64,000 nucleotides of DNA, taken from Streptomyces albospinus (GTDB lineage Bacteria > Actinomycetota > Actinomycetes > Streptomycetales > Streptomycetaceae). A program made the translations under genes and the position numbers. The notes beneath the pieces are model-generated. The model saw only the letters and a list, made by a program, of their open reading frames with translations, was not told where the DNA came from and made no database searches. This document shows positions 7,732-16,438 of this stretch, piece after piece. Numbering within the stretch: the first letter of the stretch is position 1; each line of letters opens with the position of its first letter. The stretch covers positions 38,553-102,552 of the forward strand of contig NZ_BMRP01000004.1 of the NCBI RefSeq assembly GCF_014648695.1, read 5' to 3'.

Positions 7732-8355
7732 GGCGCCGGGGGCCGTGAGGTCGATCAGCCGGCAGACCGTCTCGATGTCGATCTTCACCTGGGCGATCGA
7801 CGCCCGTCCGGACAGCCAGGTGATCAGCGCCGAGTGCCAGGTGTGCTCGATGACCCGGACCGCGGAGAGCTGTTCGGGGGTGGGCGGGACGTCCAGCCCC
7901 ATGGCGTCCAGGATGATGGCGGTGGTCAGCCGGGAGACGGTGTCGACCTCGGGGCTGACGGAGCGGTCGGCGAAGGTCAGTGCGCGCACCATCGCGTCGG
8001 CGAGGTGCGGTTCGCGCTGGAGCGCGCGGAAGGCCCGCATCAGGGTCTGGGCGACCCGGGCGCCGGGGTCCTCCTCCGACGGGGGACGCTTGCGCAGCGT
8101 CTCGTGCATGTGCTGGAGCTGGTCCTGCATGGTGGCGACGAGCAGGTGCACCTTGGACGGGAAGTAGCGGTAGAGGGTGCCGAGCGCGACCCCGGAGGAC
8201 TCCGCCACCTCGCGCATCTGGACGGCGTCGAAGCCACCGCGGCCGGCCAGTTTGGCGCTGGCGTGCAGGATGCGGCGGCGCCGGGCCTCCTGACGCTCGG
8301 TCAGGGGAGGACTCTCGGGAAGCGCCGGCCGGACCGCCTTGGATTCCGTAGTCAT
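7717..8355 (-). CDS. kstR: KstR-type TetR-family transcriptional repressor
   Basis: A 212-residue TetR regulator. The N-terminal DNA-binding domain (about residues 24-72) reads ILHASAKLAGRGGFDAVQMR and then GVALGTLYRYFPSKVHLL, wording very close to KstR of mycobacteria and rhodococci, the repressor of cholesterol catabolism. The C-terminal ligand domain is helical. Four perfect KstR boxes lie within 18 kb, which supports the name. The ATG at 8355 is chosen to match a short N-terminus before the helices; ATGs at 8364 and 8379 are possible. A KstR box at 8527-8540 in its upstream region suggests autoregulation. The effector in mycobacteria is a steroid-CoA; here it is inferred. Confidence 0.85.
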   Translation of the reverse strand: MTTESKAVRPALPESPPLTERQEARRRRILHASAKLAGRGGFDAVQMREVAESSGVALGTLYRYFPSKVHLLVATMQDQLQHMHETLRKRPPSEEDPGARVAQTLMRAFRALQREPHLADAMVRALTFADRSVSPEVDTVSRLTTAIILDAMGLDVPPTPEQLSAVRVIEHTWHSALITWLSGRASIAQVKIDIETVCRLIDLTAPGAGARD

Positions 8356-8526
8356 ATATCCCATTCCATGGCTTTCCATCCGCGATGCGGTGAGTGTCGG
8401 TGGTGCGATCGGCACAGCATGGCAGGGGGGTGTGTGGTGGCGCGAATCACCTGGTGCGGCTCTTCTCGCCCCGTTCCCGGCCGGTAGATTCGAACTTCGT
8501 CGAACTGATCAGTAGCTTTGCAGTTC

Positions 8527-8540
8527 TGCAACTTGTTCTA
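8527..8540. promoter_or_regulatory. KstR box (TGCAACTTGTTCTA)
   Basis: Exact match to TNNAACNNGTTNNA in the divergent region between kstR and the glycosyltransferase operon. It is 54 bp before the glycosyltransferase start and about 170 bp before kstR. Immediately upstream, 8502-8526 holds GAACTG...CAGTTC and the palindrome ACTGATCAGT (8504-8513). Confidence 0.7.
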
Positions 8541-8594
8541 GATTATCGCCAGCGGTTACGCTCCGGCGAAAGTCCAGTGAGAAGGGGGCCGAGC

Positions 8595-9950
8595 GTGACC
8601 GCAGAGGCCGTCCAGGCAGCCGCGCCCCGCCCGGCAGAGGCCCCCTCGGCCTCCGCCCCGACGGACCCCGGGCGTCCCCTGCGCATCGCGATGCTCACGT
8701 ACAAGGGGAACCCGTTCTGCGGTGGACAGGGCGTCTACGTACGCCACCTCTCGCGCGAGCTGGCCCGCCTCGGCCACACCGTCGAGGTGATCGGCGCCCA
8801 GCCCTATCCCGTCCTCGACGACGGGGTGACGCTGACCGAGCTGCCGAGCCTCGACCTCTACCGCCAGCCCGACCCGTTCCGCACGCCCCGGCGCGGTGAG
8901 TACCGCGACTGGATCGACGCCCTTGAGGTCGGCACGATGTGGACCGGCGGCTTCCCCGAGCCGCTGACGTTCTCGCTGCGCGCCCGGCGCCATCTCGCCG
9001 CCCGCCGCGGCCAGTTCGACGTCGTGCACGACAACCAGACCCTCGGCTACGGCCTGCTCGGCGGCCCCGGCGCGCTCGGCGCCCCCCTGGTGACCACCAT
9101 CCACCACCCCATCACCGTCGACCGGCGGCTGGACCTGGCCGCCGCGCACGACTGGAAGCGCCGCGCCTCGGTCCGCCGCTGGTACGGCTTCACCCGTATG
9201 CAGAAGCGGGTCGCCCGCCGGCTGCCGTCGGTGCTCACCGTCTCCGGCTCCTCCCGCCAGGAGATCGTCGACGACCTCGGTGTACGGACCGACCGGATCC
9301 ATGTCGTGCACATCGGCGCCGACACCGACCTCTTCTCGCCGGACCCCGCCGTCCCGGAGGTGACCGGCCGGATCGTCACCACGTCCAGCGCCGATGTGCC
9401 CCTCAAGGGCCTGATCCACCTCGTCGAGGCGCTGGCGAAGGTGCGGACCGAGAACCCGGACGCGCATCTGGTGGTCGTCGGCAAGCGCGCCGACGACGGA
9501 CCGGTCGCCGCCGCCATCGAGCGGCTCGGCCTCTCCGGTGCCGTCGAATTCGTCAAGGGCATCAGCGACGCCGAGCTCGTGGACCTGGTCCGCGGTGCAC
9601 AGATCGCCTGCGTCCCCTCTCTCTACGAGGGCTTCTCACTGCCCGCCGCCGAGGCGATGGCCACCGGGACGCCGCTGCTGGCCACCACCGGCGGCGCCAT
9701 CCCGGAGGTCGCCGGGCCGGACGGCGAGACCTGCCTCGCGGTGCCGCCGGGCGACGCCGGGGCGCTCGCCGCCGGGCTGCTCCGCCTGCTGGGCGACGAC
9801 GCGCTGCGCCGCCGTCTCGGCGCGGCCGGCCGGGAGCGGGTGCTGTCCCGCTTCACCTGGCGGCAGGCCGCCATCGGCACCGCCGAGCGCTACCGCGAGG
9901 CGATCGCCCTCCAGGGCGGCCGGGCCGCCGCCCGCACCCTTCCCCGCTAG
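8595..9950 (+). CDS. Family 4 glycosyltransferase
   Basis: A 451-residue GT-B glycosyltransferase. The N-terminal domain begins IAMLTYKGNPFCGGQGVYVR, a donor/acceptor loop typical of GT4 enzymes. The C-terminal domain has the glycosyl-transferase group 1 signature, ending in SLYEGFSLPAAEAMATGTPL with the EX7E-type glutamates. The GTG start at 8595 is chosen because of the strong GAAGGGGG ribosome site six bases upstream; in-frame sequence before it contains the KstR box. It heads a three-gene operon with a methyltransferase and a toroid protein. A nucleotide-sugar-dependent transfer to an unknown acceptor is likely. Confidence 0.88.
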   Translation: MTAEAVQAAAPRPAEAPSASAPTDPGRPLRIAMLTYKGNPFCGGQGVYVRHLSRELARLGHTVEVIGAQPYPVLDDGVTLTELPSLDLYRQPDPFRTPRRGEYRDWIDALEVGTMWTGGFPEPLTFSLRARRHLAARRGQFDVVHDNQTLGYGLLGGPGALGAPLVTTIHHPITVDRRLDLAAAHDWKRRASVRRWYGFTRMQKRVARRLPSVLTVSGSSRQEIVDDLGVRTDRIHVVHIGADTDLFSPDPAVPEVTGRIVTTSSADVPLKGLIHLVEALAKVRTENPDAHLVVVGKRADDGPVAAAIERLGLSGAVEFVKGISDAELVDLVRGAQIACVPSLYEGFSLPAAEAMATGTPLLATTGGAIPEVAGPDGETCLAVPPGDAGALAAGLLRLLGDDALRRRLGAAGRERVLSRFTWRQAAIGTAERYREAIALQGGRAAARTLPR

Positions 9951-10009
9951 CCGTTCACCCCGTACCGCAGCCCTCACCGCCACCCACCGCCGGACGAAAG
10001 CAGAACGCT

Positions 10010-10897
10010 GTGCTGACCGTCGACTTTTCCCGCTTCCCGCTCGCTCCGGGCGACCGCGTACTCGATCTGGGGTGTGGCGCCGGCCGGCACGCCTTCGAGT
10101 GCTACCGGCGCGGCGCGCAGGTCGTCGCCCTCGACCAGAACGGCGAGGAGATCCGCGAGGTCGCCAAGTGGTTCGCCGCGATGAAGGAGGCCGGGGAGGC
10201 TCCGGCGGGTGCCTCCGCCGTCGCCATGGAGGGTGACGCGCTGGCGCTGCCGTTCCCGGACGACAGCTTCGACGTCGTGATCATCTCCGAGGTCATGGAG
10301 CACATCCCGGACGACAAGGGCGTGCTCGCCGAGATGGTCCGGGTGCTGCGGCCGGGCGGCCGGATCGCGGTCACCGTGCCCCGGTACGGCCCGGAGAAGA
10401 TCTGCTGGGCGCTCAGCGACGCCTACCACGAGGTCGAGGGCGGCCATATCCGCATCTACCGCGGGGACGAACTCCTCGGCAAAATGCGGGAGGCCGGACT
10501 GGAGCCGTACGGCACCCACCACGCGCACGGACTGCACAGCCCGTACTGGTGGCTGAAGTGCGCCTTCGGGGTGGACAACGAACAGGCGCTGCCGGTGAAG
10601 GCGTATCACAAGCTGCTGGTCTGGGACATCATGAAGAAGCCGCTGGCCACCCGGCTCGCCGAGCAGGCGCTCAACCCGCTCATCGGCAAGAGCTTCGTCG
10701 CCTACGCCACGAAGCCGCGACTGCCGGAGGTGGAGGCGGAGGGACAGGCGGCGGCCGAGGCGGAGACGGACGCGGAGACGGACGCGGCGGCCGGTGCCGG
10801 GACCGCGGCGGCTGCCGGGAAGCCCGCCCGGCGCGCAGCCAAGGGCACGAAGACCGCCAAGTCCGCCACCACGTCCGCTTCCGGGGCCGCCAAGTGA
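10010..10897 (+). CDS. Class I SAM-dependent methyltransferase
   Basis: A 295-residue protein. The Rossmann-fold methyltransferase motif I is VLDLGCGAGRHAFE (about residues 17-30), followed by the acidic ALDQN, FPDDSFDVVIISEVMEHIPD and the VLRPGGRIAVTVP motif. The C-terminal 60 residues are a low-complexity Ala/Glu/Lys tail (EAETDAETDAAAG and a Lys-rich end) of unknown use. The GTG start follows the glycosyltransferase stop by 57 bp; its own TGA overlaps the next gene's GTG (GTGA). Context suggests modification of the same glycolipid or glycan made by its neighbours. Confidence 0.88.
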   Translation: MLTVDFSRFPLAPGDRVLDLGCGAGRHAFECYRRGAQVVALDQNGEEIREVAKWFAAMKEAGEAPAGASAVAMEGDALALPFPDDSFDVVIISEVMEHIPDDKGVLAEMVRVLRPGGRIAVTVPRYGPEKICWALSDAYHEVEGGHIRIYRGDELLGKMREAGLEPYGTHHAHGLHSPYWWLKCAFGVDNEQALPVKAYHKLLVWDIMKKPLATRLAEQALNPLIGKSFVAYATKPRLPEVEAEGQAAAEAETDAETDAAAGAGTAAAAGKPARRAAKGTKTAKSATTSASGAAK

Positions 10898-11964
10898 CGA
10901 CTCCCGGGCGTACCGAACGGCTGGTCCTGCCAGGGGTGCTCACCGCCGAACAGGCGGCCCGCACGGTCGCGGGCATCCTGGCGACCCAGCGCGCGGACGG
11001 GGCGATCCCCTGGTTCCGCGGCCATCACCTCGACCCGTGGGACCACACCGAGGCGGCCATGGCGCTGGACGCGGCCGGGGAGCACGAGCGCGCCGAGGCC
11101 GCGTACGACTGGCTGGCCCGGCACCAGAACCCGGACGGCTCCTGGTACGCGGCCTACGCCGACGGCGATGCGACGGCGCCCACCGACCGCGGCCGGGAGA
11201 GCAACTTCTGCGCGTACATCGCGGTCGGCGTCTGGCACCACTTCCTGTCCACCGGGGACGAGACCTTCCTCGACCGGATGTGGCCGGCGGTCCACGCGGC
11301 GATCGAGTACGTGCTGGAACTCCAGCAGCCCGGCGGCGAGATCGGCTGGAAGCGCGAGGACGACGGCACCCCTGTCGACGACGCGCTGCTGACCGGCTCG
11401 TCCTCCGTCTACCAGGCGCTGCGCTGCGCCCTGGCGCTCGCCGAGCAGCGCGAGGAGCCGCAGCCGGACTGGGAACTGGCGGTCGGCCGCCTGGGGCACG
11501 CGATACGCCACCACCCGGAGCGGTTCCTGGACAAGTCCCGCTACTCCATGGACTGGTACTACCCGGTCCTGGGCGGCGCGGTGCGCGGCGCGGCGGCCCG
11601 GGAGCGGATCGACGCGGACTGGGAGCGCTTCGTCGTACCGGGACTGGGGGTGCGCTGCGTGCTGCCCAACCCCTGGGTCACCGGCGGCGAGAGCGCCGAA
11701 CTGGCGCTGGCGCTCTGGGCGATGGGGGAGTCCGAGCGGGCGGTGCAGATCCTCAAGTGGATCCAGCACCTGCGCGCCGAGGACGGGATGTACTGGACCG
11801 GCTATGTCTTCGACGACGATGCGATCTGGCCGCAGGAGCTGACCTCCTGGACGGCCGGTTCGCTGCTGCTGGCGGTGGCCGCGCTGGGCGGTGACGAAGC
11901 CACCACGGCAGTCTTCGGCGGTGAGCGGCTGCCGGCCGGGCTCGCCCCGGACTGCTGCCGCTAG
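10894..11964 (+). CDS. Alpha/alpha-toroid protein (annotated as prenyltransferase-like in related genomes)
   Basis: A 356-residue soluble protein without a signal peptide. It has repeats typical of (alpha/alpha)6 toroids: TQRADGAIPWFRGHHLDPWD, QNPDGSWYAAY, ESNFCAYIAVGVWHHFL, LQQPGGEIGWKRED, TGSSSVYQALRC. The DPWDHTEAAMAL stretch and abundant Trp/Asp/Glu resemble glycoside-hydrolase-like or terpene-cyclase-like barrels; which activity it has is not decidable. Start GTG at 10894 overlaps the methyltransferase stop, so the three proteins are likely made together. A glycan-trimming or glycan-recognising role is as plausible as prenyl transfer. Confidence 0.75.
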   Translation: MTTPGRTERLVLPGVLTAEQAARTVAGILATQRADGAIPWFRGHHLDPWDHTEAAMALDAAGEHERAEAAYDWLARHQNPDGSWYAAYADGDATAPTDRGRESNFCAYIAVGVWHHFLSTGDETFLDRMWPAVHAAIEYVLELQQPGGEIGWKREDDGTPVDDALLTGSSSVYQALRCALALAEQREEPQPDWELAVGRLGHAIRHHPERFLDKSRYSMDWYYPVLGGAVRGAAARERIDADWERFVVPGLGVRCVLPNPWVTGGESAELALALWAMGESERAVQILKWIQHLRAEDGMYWTGYVFDDDAIWPQELTSWTAGSLLLAVAALGGDEATTAVFGGERLPAGLAPDCCR

Positions 11965-12091
11965 CCCCGTACGGGCGCGGGCCGGCACCGGACACCCCCA
12001 TACGGCCGGTTCCGGGTGGCGGCCCTCCGGCGGGCGGGTCAGGCTGCGGACGAATGCTCCTCAGCCGACCCGAGCCCGCCGGAGGCGCGCC

Positions 12092-12700
12092 GTGACCGTC
12101 CTGTCGTCCCCCACCCGCAACCGCGCGGCCCTCCGCCGGTCCGTCGTCGCGCTGCTGCTGGCGTGCAGCCTGACCGTGGGCGCCGTGGCTTGCGGCGGCT
12201 CGAACAAGAGCAAGGGCGGCTCCGCCGCTTCGCCCGGCGCCGCCACCGGCACCGCCACCGGTGCCAGCCCCAGCCCCACCAGCTCGTTCGAGAAGCAGAA
12301 GTTCGCCAAGACCCGCTTCGTCGCCAACGCCGGGCTGGCGGCCGGCGCCACCTACCAGTGGATCATCAAGCCGTACAAGGCGGGCACCTTCAAGAAGGGC
12401 GCCAAGGGGCGCAAGACCGCGCTGGTCAAGGCGGGCCTGGCCGGGGTCTTCACCTACAACCGGCTCAAGGCCGCGGTGCGCAACGCCCAGGGCGACCCGG
12501 CGCTCTCCAAGGCCCTGGCCCCCCTCAGCAGCGGCATCGAGTCGCTGAAGAACCTGGGCACCAAGCTGCGCAGCGGCGAGGCCGGAACCGGCGAGGTCGA
12601 CCAGTTCCAGAACGTCATCAACAACGTCAAGGACGCGGGCAAGAAGAACGGCGCCGAGGTGAAGGACCAGGTGCCGAGCACCTCCCAATTGGGAGGCTGA
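12092..12700 (+). CDS. Putative lipoprotein
   Basis: A 202-residue protein exported as a lipoprotein: a positively charged start, hydrophobic VVALLLACSLTVGAVA and a lipobox-like AVACGG with the cysteine at about residue 34. A Ser/Ala/Thr-rich spacer follows, then a basic helical domain (KKGAKGRKTALVKAGLAG; QNVINNVKDAGKKNG). Start GTG at 12092 follows a GGAGG ribosome site by six bases. I do not recognise the mature domain. It stands alone between the glycosyltransferase operon and a large inverted repeat. Confidence 0.82.
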   Translation: MTVLSSPTRNRAALRRSVVALLLACSLTVGAVACGGSNKSKGGSAASPGAATGTATGASPSPTSSFEKQKFAKTRFVANAGLAAGATYQWIIKPYKAGTFKKGAKGRKTALVKAGLAGVFTYNRLKAAVRNAQGDPALSKALAPLSSGIESLKNLGTKLRSGEAGTGEVDQFQNVINNVKDAGKKNGAEVKDQVPSTSQLGG

Positions 12701-12719
12701 TTGGCTGGCGTCCCATCTG

Positions 12720-13330
12720 AGCCGATGGGGCCTGCCCGACGTTGTCGGCTGTCCCGCCGTTCCGCTGCGCTTCGCCTGCTTCCCACGTTGTCGGCTTTCC
12801 CGCCGTGGGGGTTGCTGTCTTTTGCGCCTTCGGCGCGGGGTGTTGTCCGCTGCGCGGGGCTTTCGGGGTGCGGTGACGGTCCTGCGGGGGCGGTGTGCAG
12901 GACTGCTGCGCTTTACGTCCTGCACACCGCCCCCTCCGGCCCGTCCCCTCCCGTGGGGGGTGGGGAGAAACGGTGGGTGGGGGCCAAGGTGAGTGGTCCG
13001 GTAACGGTCTCTTTCCACGCATGAACCGGCACGGTCCCACTCACGTGGACCCCTACTGGTTTTTCCACCCACTCACGGGAGGGGGCGGGCCGGAGGGGCT
13101 GGGTGTCCGGACGTAAAGCGAAGCAGTCCGGACACCCTGCCCCGGAGGACCGTCACCGCACCCGACAGCCCCGCGCAGCGGACCCGCCCGCCGCAGGCGC
13201 AACGGCGGCAAACCACCACGGCGAGAAAGCCGAAAACGTAGGGCGACGCAAAGCGCAGCGGACGCGCAACGGCGAAACACCCCCACGGCGGGAAAGCCGA
13301 AGACGTACGGCGAGGCAAAGCGCAGCGGAA
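12720..13330. repeat. Large imperfect inverted repeat between convergent genes
   Basis: No gene is evident here. The left arm (about 12720-12990) and right arm (about 13075-13330) are imperfect reverse complements. For example GTCCGCTGCGCGGGGCTTTC followed by GGGGTGCGGTGACGGTCCT near 12845-12887 is mirrored at about 13142-13187. TCGGCTTTCCCGCCGTGGGG near 12790 is mirrored near 13283-13305. The right arm also contains a roughly 70-bp direct duplication around CGGCG-AAACAC/ACCACGGCG. It may end transcription of both flanking genes. Confidence 0.7.
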
Positions 13331-13339
13331 GCGCAGCGT

Positions 13340-14347
13340 CTAGTTCAGCTCCGCCAGCACCCGCAGCGTCCGCAGGTCGGGGGCGGTCACCAGGAGGTCG
13401 GTGACCGGCCCCGCGCGCCACAACTCCAGCCGTTCCGCGATCCGTTCGCGCGGGCCGACCAGCGAGATCTCGTCCGCGAAGGCGTCCGGTACGGCGCGTA
13501 CCGCCTCCTCCTTGCGGCCCTGGAGGAACAGCTCCTGGATCCGGCGGGCCTCCTCCTCGTACCCCATCCGTGCCATCAGGTCGGCGTGGAAGTTCCTGGC
13601 CGCGTGCCCCATGCCGCCGATGTAGAAGCCGAGCATCGCCTTGACGGGGAGCAGCCCCTCGGCGAGGTCGTCGCAGACCGTGGCGCGGGCCATGGGGGCG
13701 ATCAGAAAGCCGTCCGGGGCCTTCGCCAGCGACTCCCGGTAGACCTCGGTGCGGGTCGGCGACCAGTACAGCGGCAGCCAGCCGTCCGCGATCCGGGTGG
13801 TCTGGGCGATGTTCCGGGGGCCCTCGGCGCCCAGCAGGACGGGGAGCGTGGCGCGCAGCGGATGGGTGATGGGCTTGAGGGGCTTGCCGAGGCCGGTGCC
13901 GTCCGGGCCGCGGTACGGGTGCGGATGGAAGCGCCCGTCCGCCTCCACCGGGCCTTGCCTGCGCAGGACTTGGTGGATCACGTCCACGTATTCCCGGGTG
14001 GCGGTCAGCGGGCTCGTGGGGAACGGCCGCCCGTACCAGCCCTCGACGACCTGCGGGCCCGACAGCCCCAGGCCCAGCAGCACCCGCCCGCCGGAGAGGT
14101 GGTCGAGGGTGAGGGCGTGCATCGCGGTGGCGGTGGGGGTGCGGGCGGCCATCTGGGCGATGCCGGTGCCCAGTTTGATGCGGGAGGTGTGCGCGGCGAT
14201 CCAGGTGAGCGCGGTGAACGCGTCCGAACCCCATGCCTCCGCGGTCCACACCGAGTCGTAGCCCAGGCGCTCGGCCTCGCGGGCGAGTTCGAGGTGCCGG
14301 GGGTCGGGGCCGCGCCCCCAGTAGCCGAGTGCCAGACCGAGTCGCAT
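13340..14347 (-). CDS. LLM-class F420-dependent oxidoreductase
   Basis: A 335-residue TIM-barrel luciferase-like enzyme. It begins MRLGLALGYWGRGPDPRHLE and contains GYDSVWTAEAWGSDAF, SRIKLGTGIAQMAARTPTAT, LLGLGLSGPQVVEGWYGRPF and LPVLLGAEGP, the pattern of F420-dependent oxidoreductases. Start ATG at 14347 follows GGAGGG. A TCTGA-N7-TCAGG operator at 14374-14390 lies directly upstream, linking it to the same second regulator as the sterol-like genes, although no KstR box is seen here. Substrate unknown; a hydride transfer on a CoA ester or ketone is possible. Confidence 0.88.
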   Translation of the reverse strand: MRLGLALGYWGRGPDPRHLELAREAERLGYDSVWTAEAWGSDAFTALTWIAAHTSRIKLGTGIAQMAARTPTATAMHALTLDHLSGGRVLLGLGLSGPQVVEGWYGRPFPTSPLTATREYVDVIHQVLRRQGPVEADGRFHPHPYRGPDGTGLGKPLKPITHPLRATLPVLLGAEGPRNIAQTTRIADGWLPLYWSPTRTEVYRESLAKAPDGFLIAPMARATVCDDLAEGLLPVKAMLGFYIGGMGHAARNFHADLMARMGYEEEARRIQELFLQGRKEEAVRAVPDAFADEISLVGPRERIAERLELWRAGPVTDLLVTAPDLRTLRVLAELN

Positions 14348-14373
14348 GGTGCCCGCCCTCCGACGGTGAGTCA

Positions 14374-14390
14374 TCTGATGTCGTGTCAGG
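14374..14390. promoter_or_regulatory. TCTGA-N7-TCAGG operator, copy B
   Basis: TCTGA (14374-14378) and TCAGG (14386-14390) with a 7-bp spacer; one mismatch from the inverted repeat seen at 5971, 17415 and 26396. It lies 27 bp upstream of the F420-type oxidoreductase start. Confidence 0.5.
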
Positions 14391-14437
14391 TACTCGTGCG
14401 GTCCGGCGAACTGTACGGCCGTGCCGCGGACATGGCA

Positions 14438-14469
14438 ACGGCCCCCCGCCCTGGAGGGCGAGGGGCCGT
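14438..14469 (-). terminator. Rho-independent-type hairpin after the proline/glycine-rich membrane protein gene
   Basis: ACGGCCCCCCGCCCT-GGA-GGGCGAGGGGCCGT forms a long stem with one bulge, 44 bp beyond the stop of the minus-strand gene 14513-15301. Confidence 0.65.
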
Positions 14470-14512
14470 CCGGCCGGGAGGCCGGAAAGGACCGCGGTGC
14501 GGGTGCCCGGCG

Positions 14513-15301
14513 TCAGCCGCGCTGGATGCCGGTGGTGTCCTGGAGGACGCCGCGCCGGCCGTCCTGGGTCTGCGCGATCAGCGCCTGGCCGCGCTGCTCC
14601 ACCGCGAGGTACCAGGTGCCGGGCGCCAGTTCGGCGATCGGCGACGGGGTGCCGTCCTCGCTGTAGAGCGGGCGGGCGACCGGCACCGCGAACCAGAACG
14701 GCGCGAAGTCGGCCGGGCTGCCGGCGCCCGCCGCGCCGCCGGCCGTGGCGTCCGCGGCCGGGGCCTGCTGGCCGTAGGTCTGGCCGGACTGCGGCTGCTG
14801 CTGGCCGGCCGGGTAGCCGTAGCCGCCCTGCTGCTGGGCGCCCGGGTAGCCGTACCCCTGGGTGGCGCCGGCGCCACCGTACGGGGCGACCTGCGGCCGG
14901 GGGGCGCTGACCAGCGCGGCCTGGAGCGGCGGGACGAGCGGGGTGGCCACCGCGGCGCCCGCCAGGACCAGCGCGCCGAGCAGGCCGAGGATCAGTCCGG
15001 CGCCCGGTCCCGCGCTGTCGATGAGCGTCCAGAACGCGGTCCAGGCGGCGAACACGGCCAGCGCCGTACCGAACTGGCCGAGGTCCAGTCCGGCGATCTT
15101 GCGCGGCTGCGGCAGCGCCCGGGCCACCACGATCAGCGCGGCGGCGATGACACCCCCGAGGAAGACGCTCATCAGCAGGTGCAGCGATTGCCAGGCGTTC
15201 ATGACGCCGGACGAGTCGAGGCTGAGGAACGAGGCGATGAACAGCAGCACCGCTGCTCCGATCACCACGCCATCGCCTCGACTGAGGGAGCGGATGTTCA
15301 C
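14513..15301 (-). CDS. Four-helix membrane protein with Gly/Tyr/Gln-rich cytoplasmic tail
   Basis: A 262-residue protein. It has four hydrophobic helices (VVIGAAVLLFIASFLSL, LHLLMSVFLGGVIAAALIVV, TALAVFAAWTAFWTLI, LILGLLGALVLAGAAVATPL), a low-complexity PGAQQQGGYGYPAGQQQ-type linker (about residues 150-200) and a C-terminal SH3-like or sensing segment (FWFAVPVARPLYSEDGTPSP...GTWYLAVEQRGQALI). This resembles the DUF5336-like proteins of actinobacteria. The GTG start at 15301 follows AAGGA. Function is unknown; a scaffold or stress-linked membrane role is possible. Confidence 0.8.
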   Translation of the reverse strand: MNIRSLSRGDGVVIGAAVLLFIASFLSLDSSGVMNAWQSLHLLMSVFLGGVIAAALIVVARALPQPRKIAGLDLGQFGTALAVFAAWTAFWTLIDSAGPGAGLILGLLGALVLAGAAVATPLVPPLQAALVSAPRPQVAPYGGAGATQGYGYPGAQQQGGYGYPAGQQQPQSGQTYGQQAPAADATAGGAAGAGSPADFAPFWFAVPVARPLYSEDGTPSPIAELAPGTWYLAVEQRGQALIAQTQDGRRGVLQDTTGIQRG

Positions 15302-15513
15302 GTAAAGGTCCTTTGTCGGTTTCGTGTTCTGGTCGACTTCGCGTTTCCGGTCGACGCTGTCGCTGGCGCGCGCGGTGCGAGGCACGGCGGTGAGCCCCCA
15401 TCGTAAAGGGGAACCTAGCGCTGAATCCTGTGGACCGTCCCGCGGTAACGGCGCGGCTATCGCGATGACGGAAGGGCGCGGCGGGGCGGTGCGGGGCGCG
15501 TCAAGAAGTCCGG

Positions 15514-16419
15514 TCAGCGCGTCAAGAAGTCCGTAATGCCCTCCGTGATCCCGCGCGCCGCCTTTTGCCGCCACTGCGCGTCGGTCAATTCCGCGGCGTC
15601 CTTCGGGTCGCGCATATTGCCGCACTCGATGAACACCTTCGGCACCGTCGACAGGTTGAGGCCGCCGAGATCGGAGCGTACGTCGAGGCCCGTCCCGTGG
15701 CCGACGTAGTTGGACGGGGCGCTTCCGGTTGCCGCCACGAACCGCCCGGCCAGCCGCTCGCCCAGATCCCGCGAGGGGCCGACGATCGCTGAGGTGTCGG
15801 CCGCGCCGGCCCGTACCCGGTCCGGGAGGATGACGTGGAAGCCGCGGTGGCCCACGTCCGAGCCGTCGGCGTGGACGGAGACCGCAGCGTCGGCGTGCGC
15901 GGAGTTGCCGATGGCGGCGCGCTCGTCCACGCACGGGCCGTACGGCCGGTCGCCGTCCTGGGTGAGGACGACCTTGGCGCCCTCCGCCTGGAGCAGCGTC
16001 CGGGCGCGCCGGGCGACGTCGAGGCTGAAGGACGCCTCGGCATAGCCGTCGTCGGTGGAGGTGCCGGTGGTGTCGCACTCCTTGCGGTCGTTGCCGATGT
16101 CCACGAGGCGGGCTATCTGCCGGGTGTGGTCGTGGTTGGTCGGGTTGTGACCGGGGTCGAGGAGCACTGTCCTGCCCTTGAGGCTGCCGTGCGGGTTGCC
16201 CGGGCGGACGGAGGGGGCGCCGGTCGACGGGACTCCGGTGTCGCCCTTGGGGTCGGGTGCCGGGGAGCCGGCGGCGGACGTCCCGGTGCGCGACGGGCCG
16301 CCGCCCGGCGCCCGCCAGACCAGCCAGCCCGCGGCACCGAGGGCCACCACCGCGGCCAGCGCGATCAGCAGGGTGCGGCGCAGGCGGCGGGGCGGGGGGA
16401 AAGTGCTGCCGTTCGACAC
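15514..16419 (-). CDS. N-acetylmuramoyl-L-alanine amidase (Amidase_3), membrane-anchored or secreted
   Basis: A 301-residue cell-wall hydrolase that cleaves the lactyl-amide bond between MurNAc and L-alanine. After an N-terminal membrane/signal helix (LLIALAAVVALGAAGWLVW) and a Pro/Ser linker, the amidase domain has zinc ligands in LLDPGHNP, the glutamate in EASFSLDVARR, the histidine in AVSVHAD, and the catalytic glutamate in VFIECGN. Start ATG at 16419. The last codons (GACTTCTTGACGCGC) are directly duplicated just past the stop (15496-15512), a small tandem duplication. Stands alone, divergent from no obvious partner. Confidence 0.93.
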   Translation of the reverse strand: MSNGSTFPPPRRLRRTLLIALAAVVALGAAGWLVWRAPGGGPSRTGTSAAGSPAPDPKGDTGVPSTGAPSVRPGNPHGSLKGRTVLLDPGHNPTNHDHTRQIARLVDIGNDRKECDTTGTSTDDGYAEASFSLDVARRARTLLQAEGAKVVLTQDGDRPYGPCVDERAAIGNSAHADAAVSVHADGSDVGHRGFHVILPDRVRAGAADTSAIVGPSRDLGERLAGRFVAATGSAPSNYVGHGTGLDVRSDLGGLNLSTVPKVFIECGNMRDPKDAAELTDAQWRQKAARGITEGITDFLTR

Positions 16420-16438
16420 GTTCGCGATCGTAGCCCCC

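Noticed and set aside
8595..11964. Natural-product biosynthetic cluster
   Set aside because: Only a glycosyltransferase, methyltransferase and toroid protein are present; no polyketide, peptide or terpene core enzyme is nearby.
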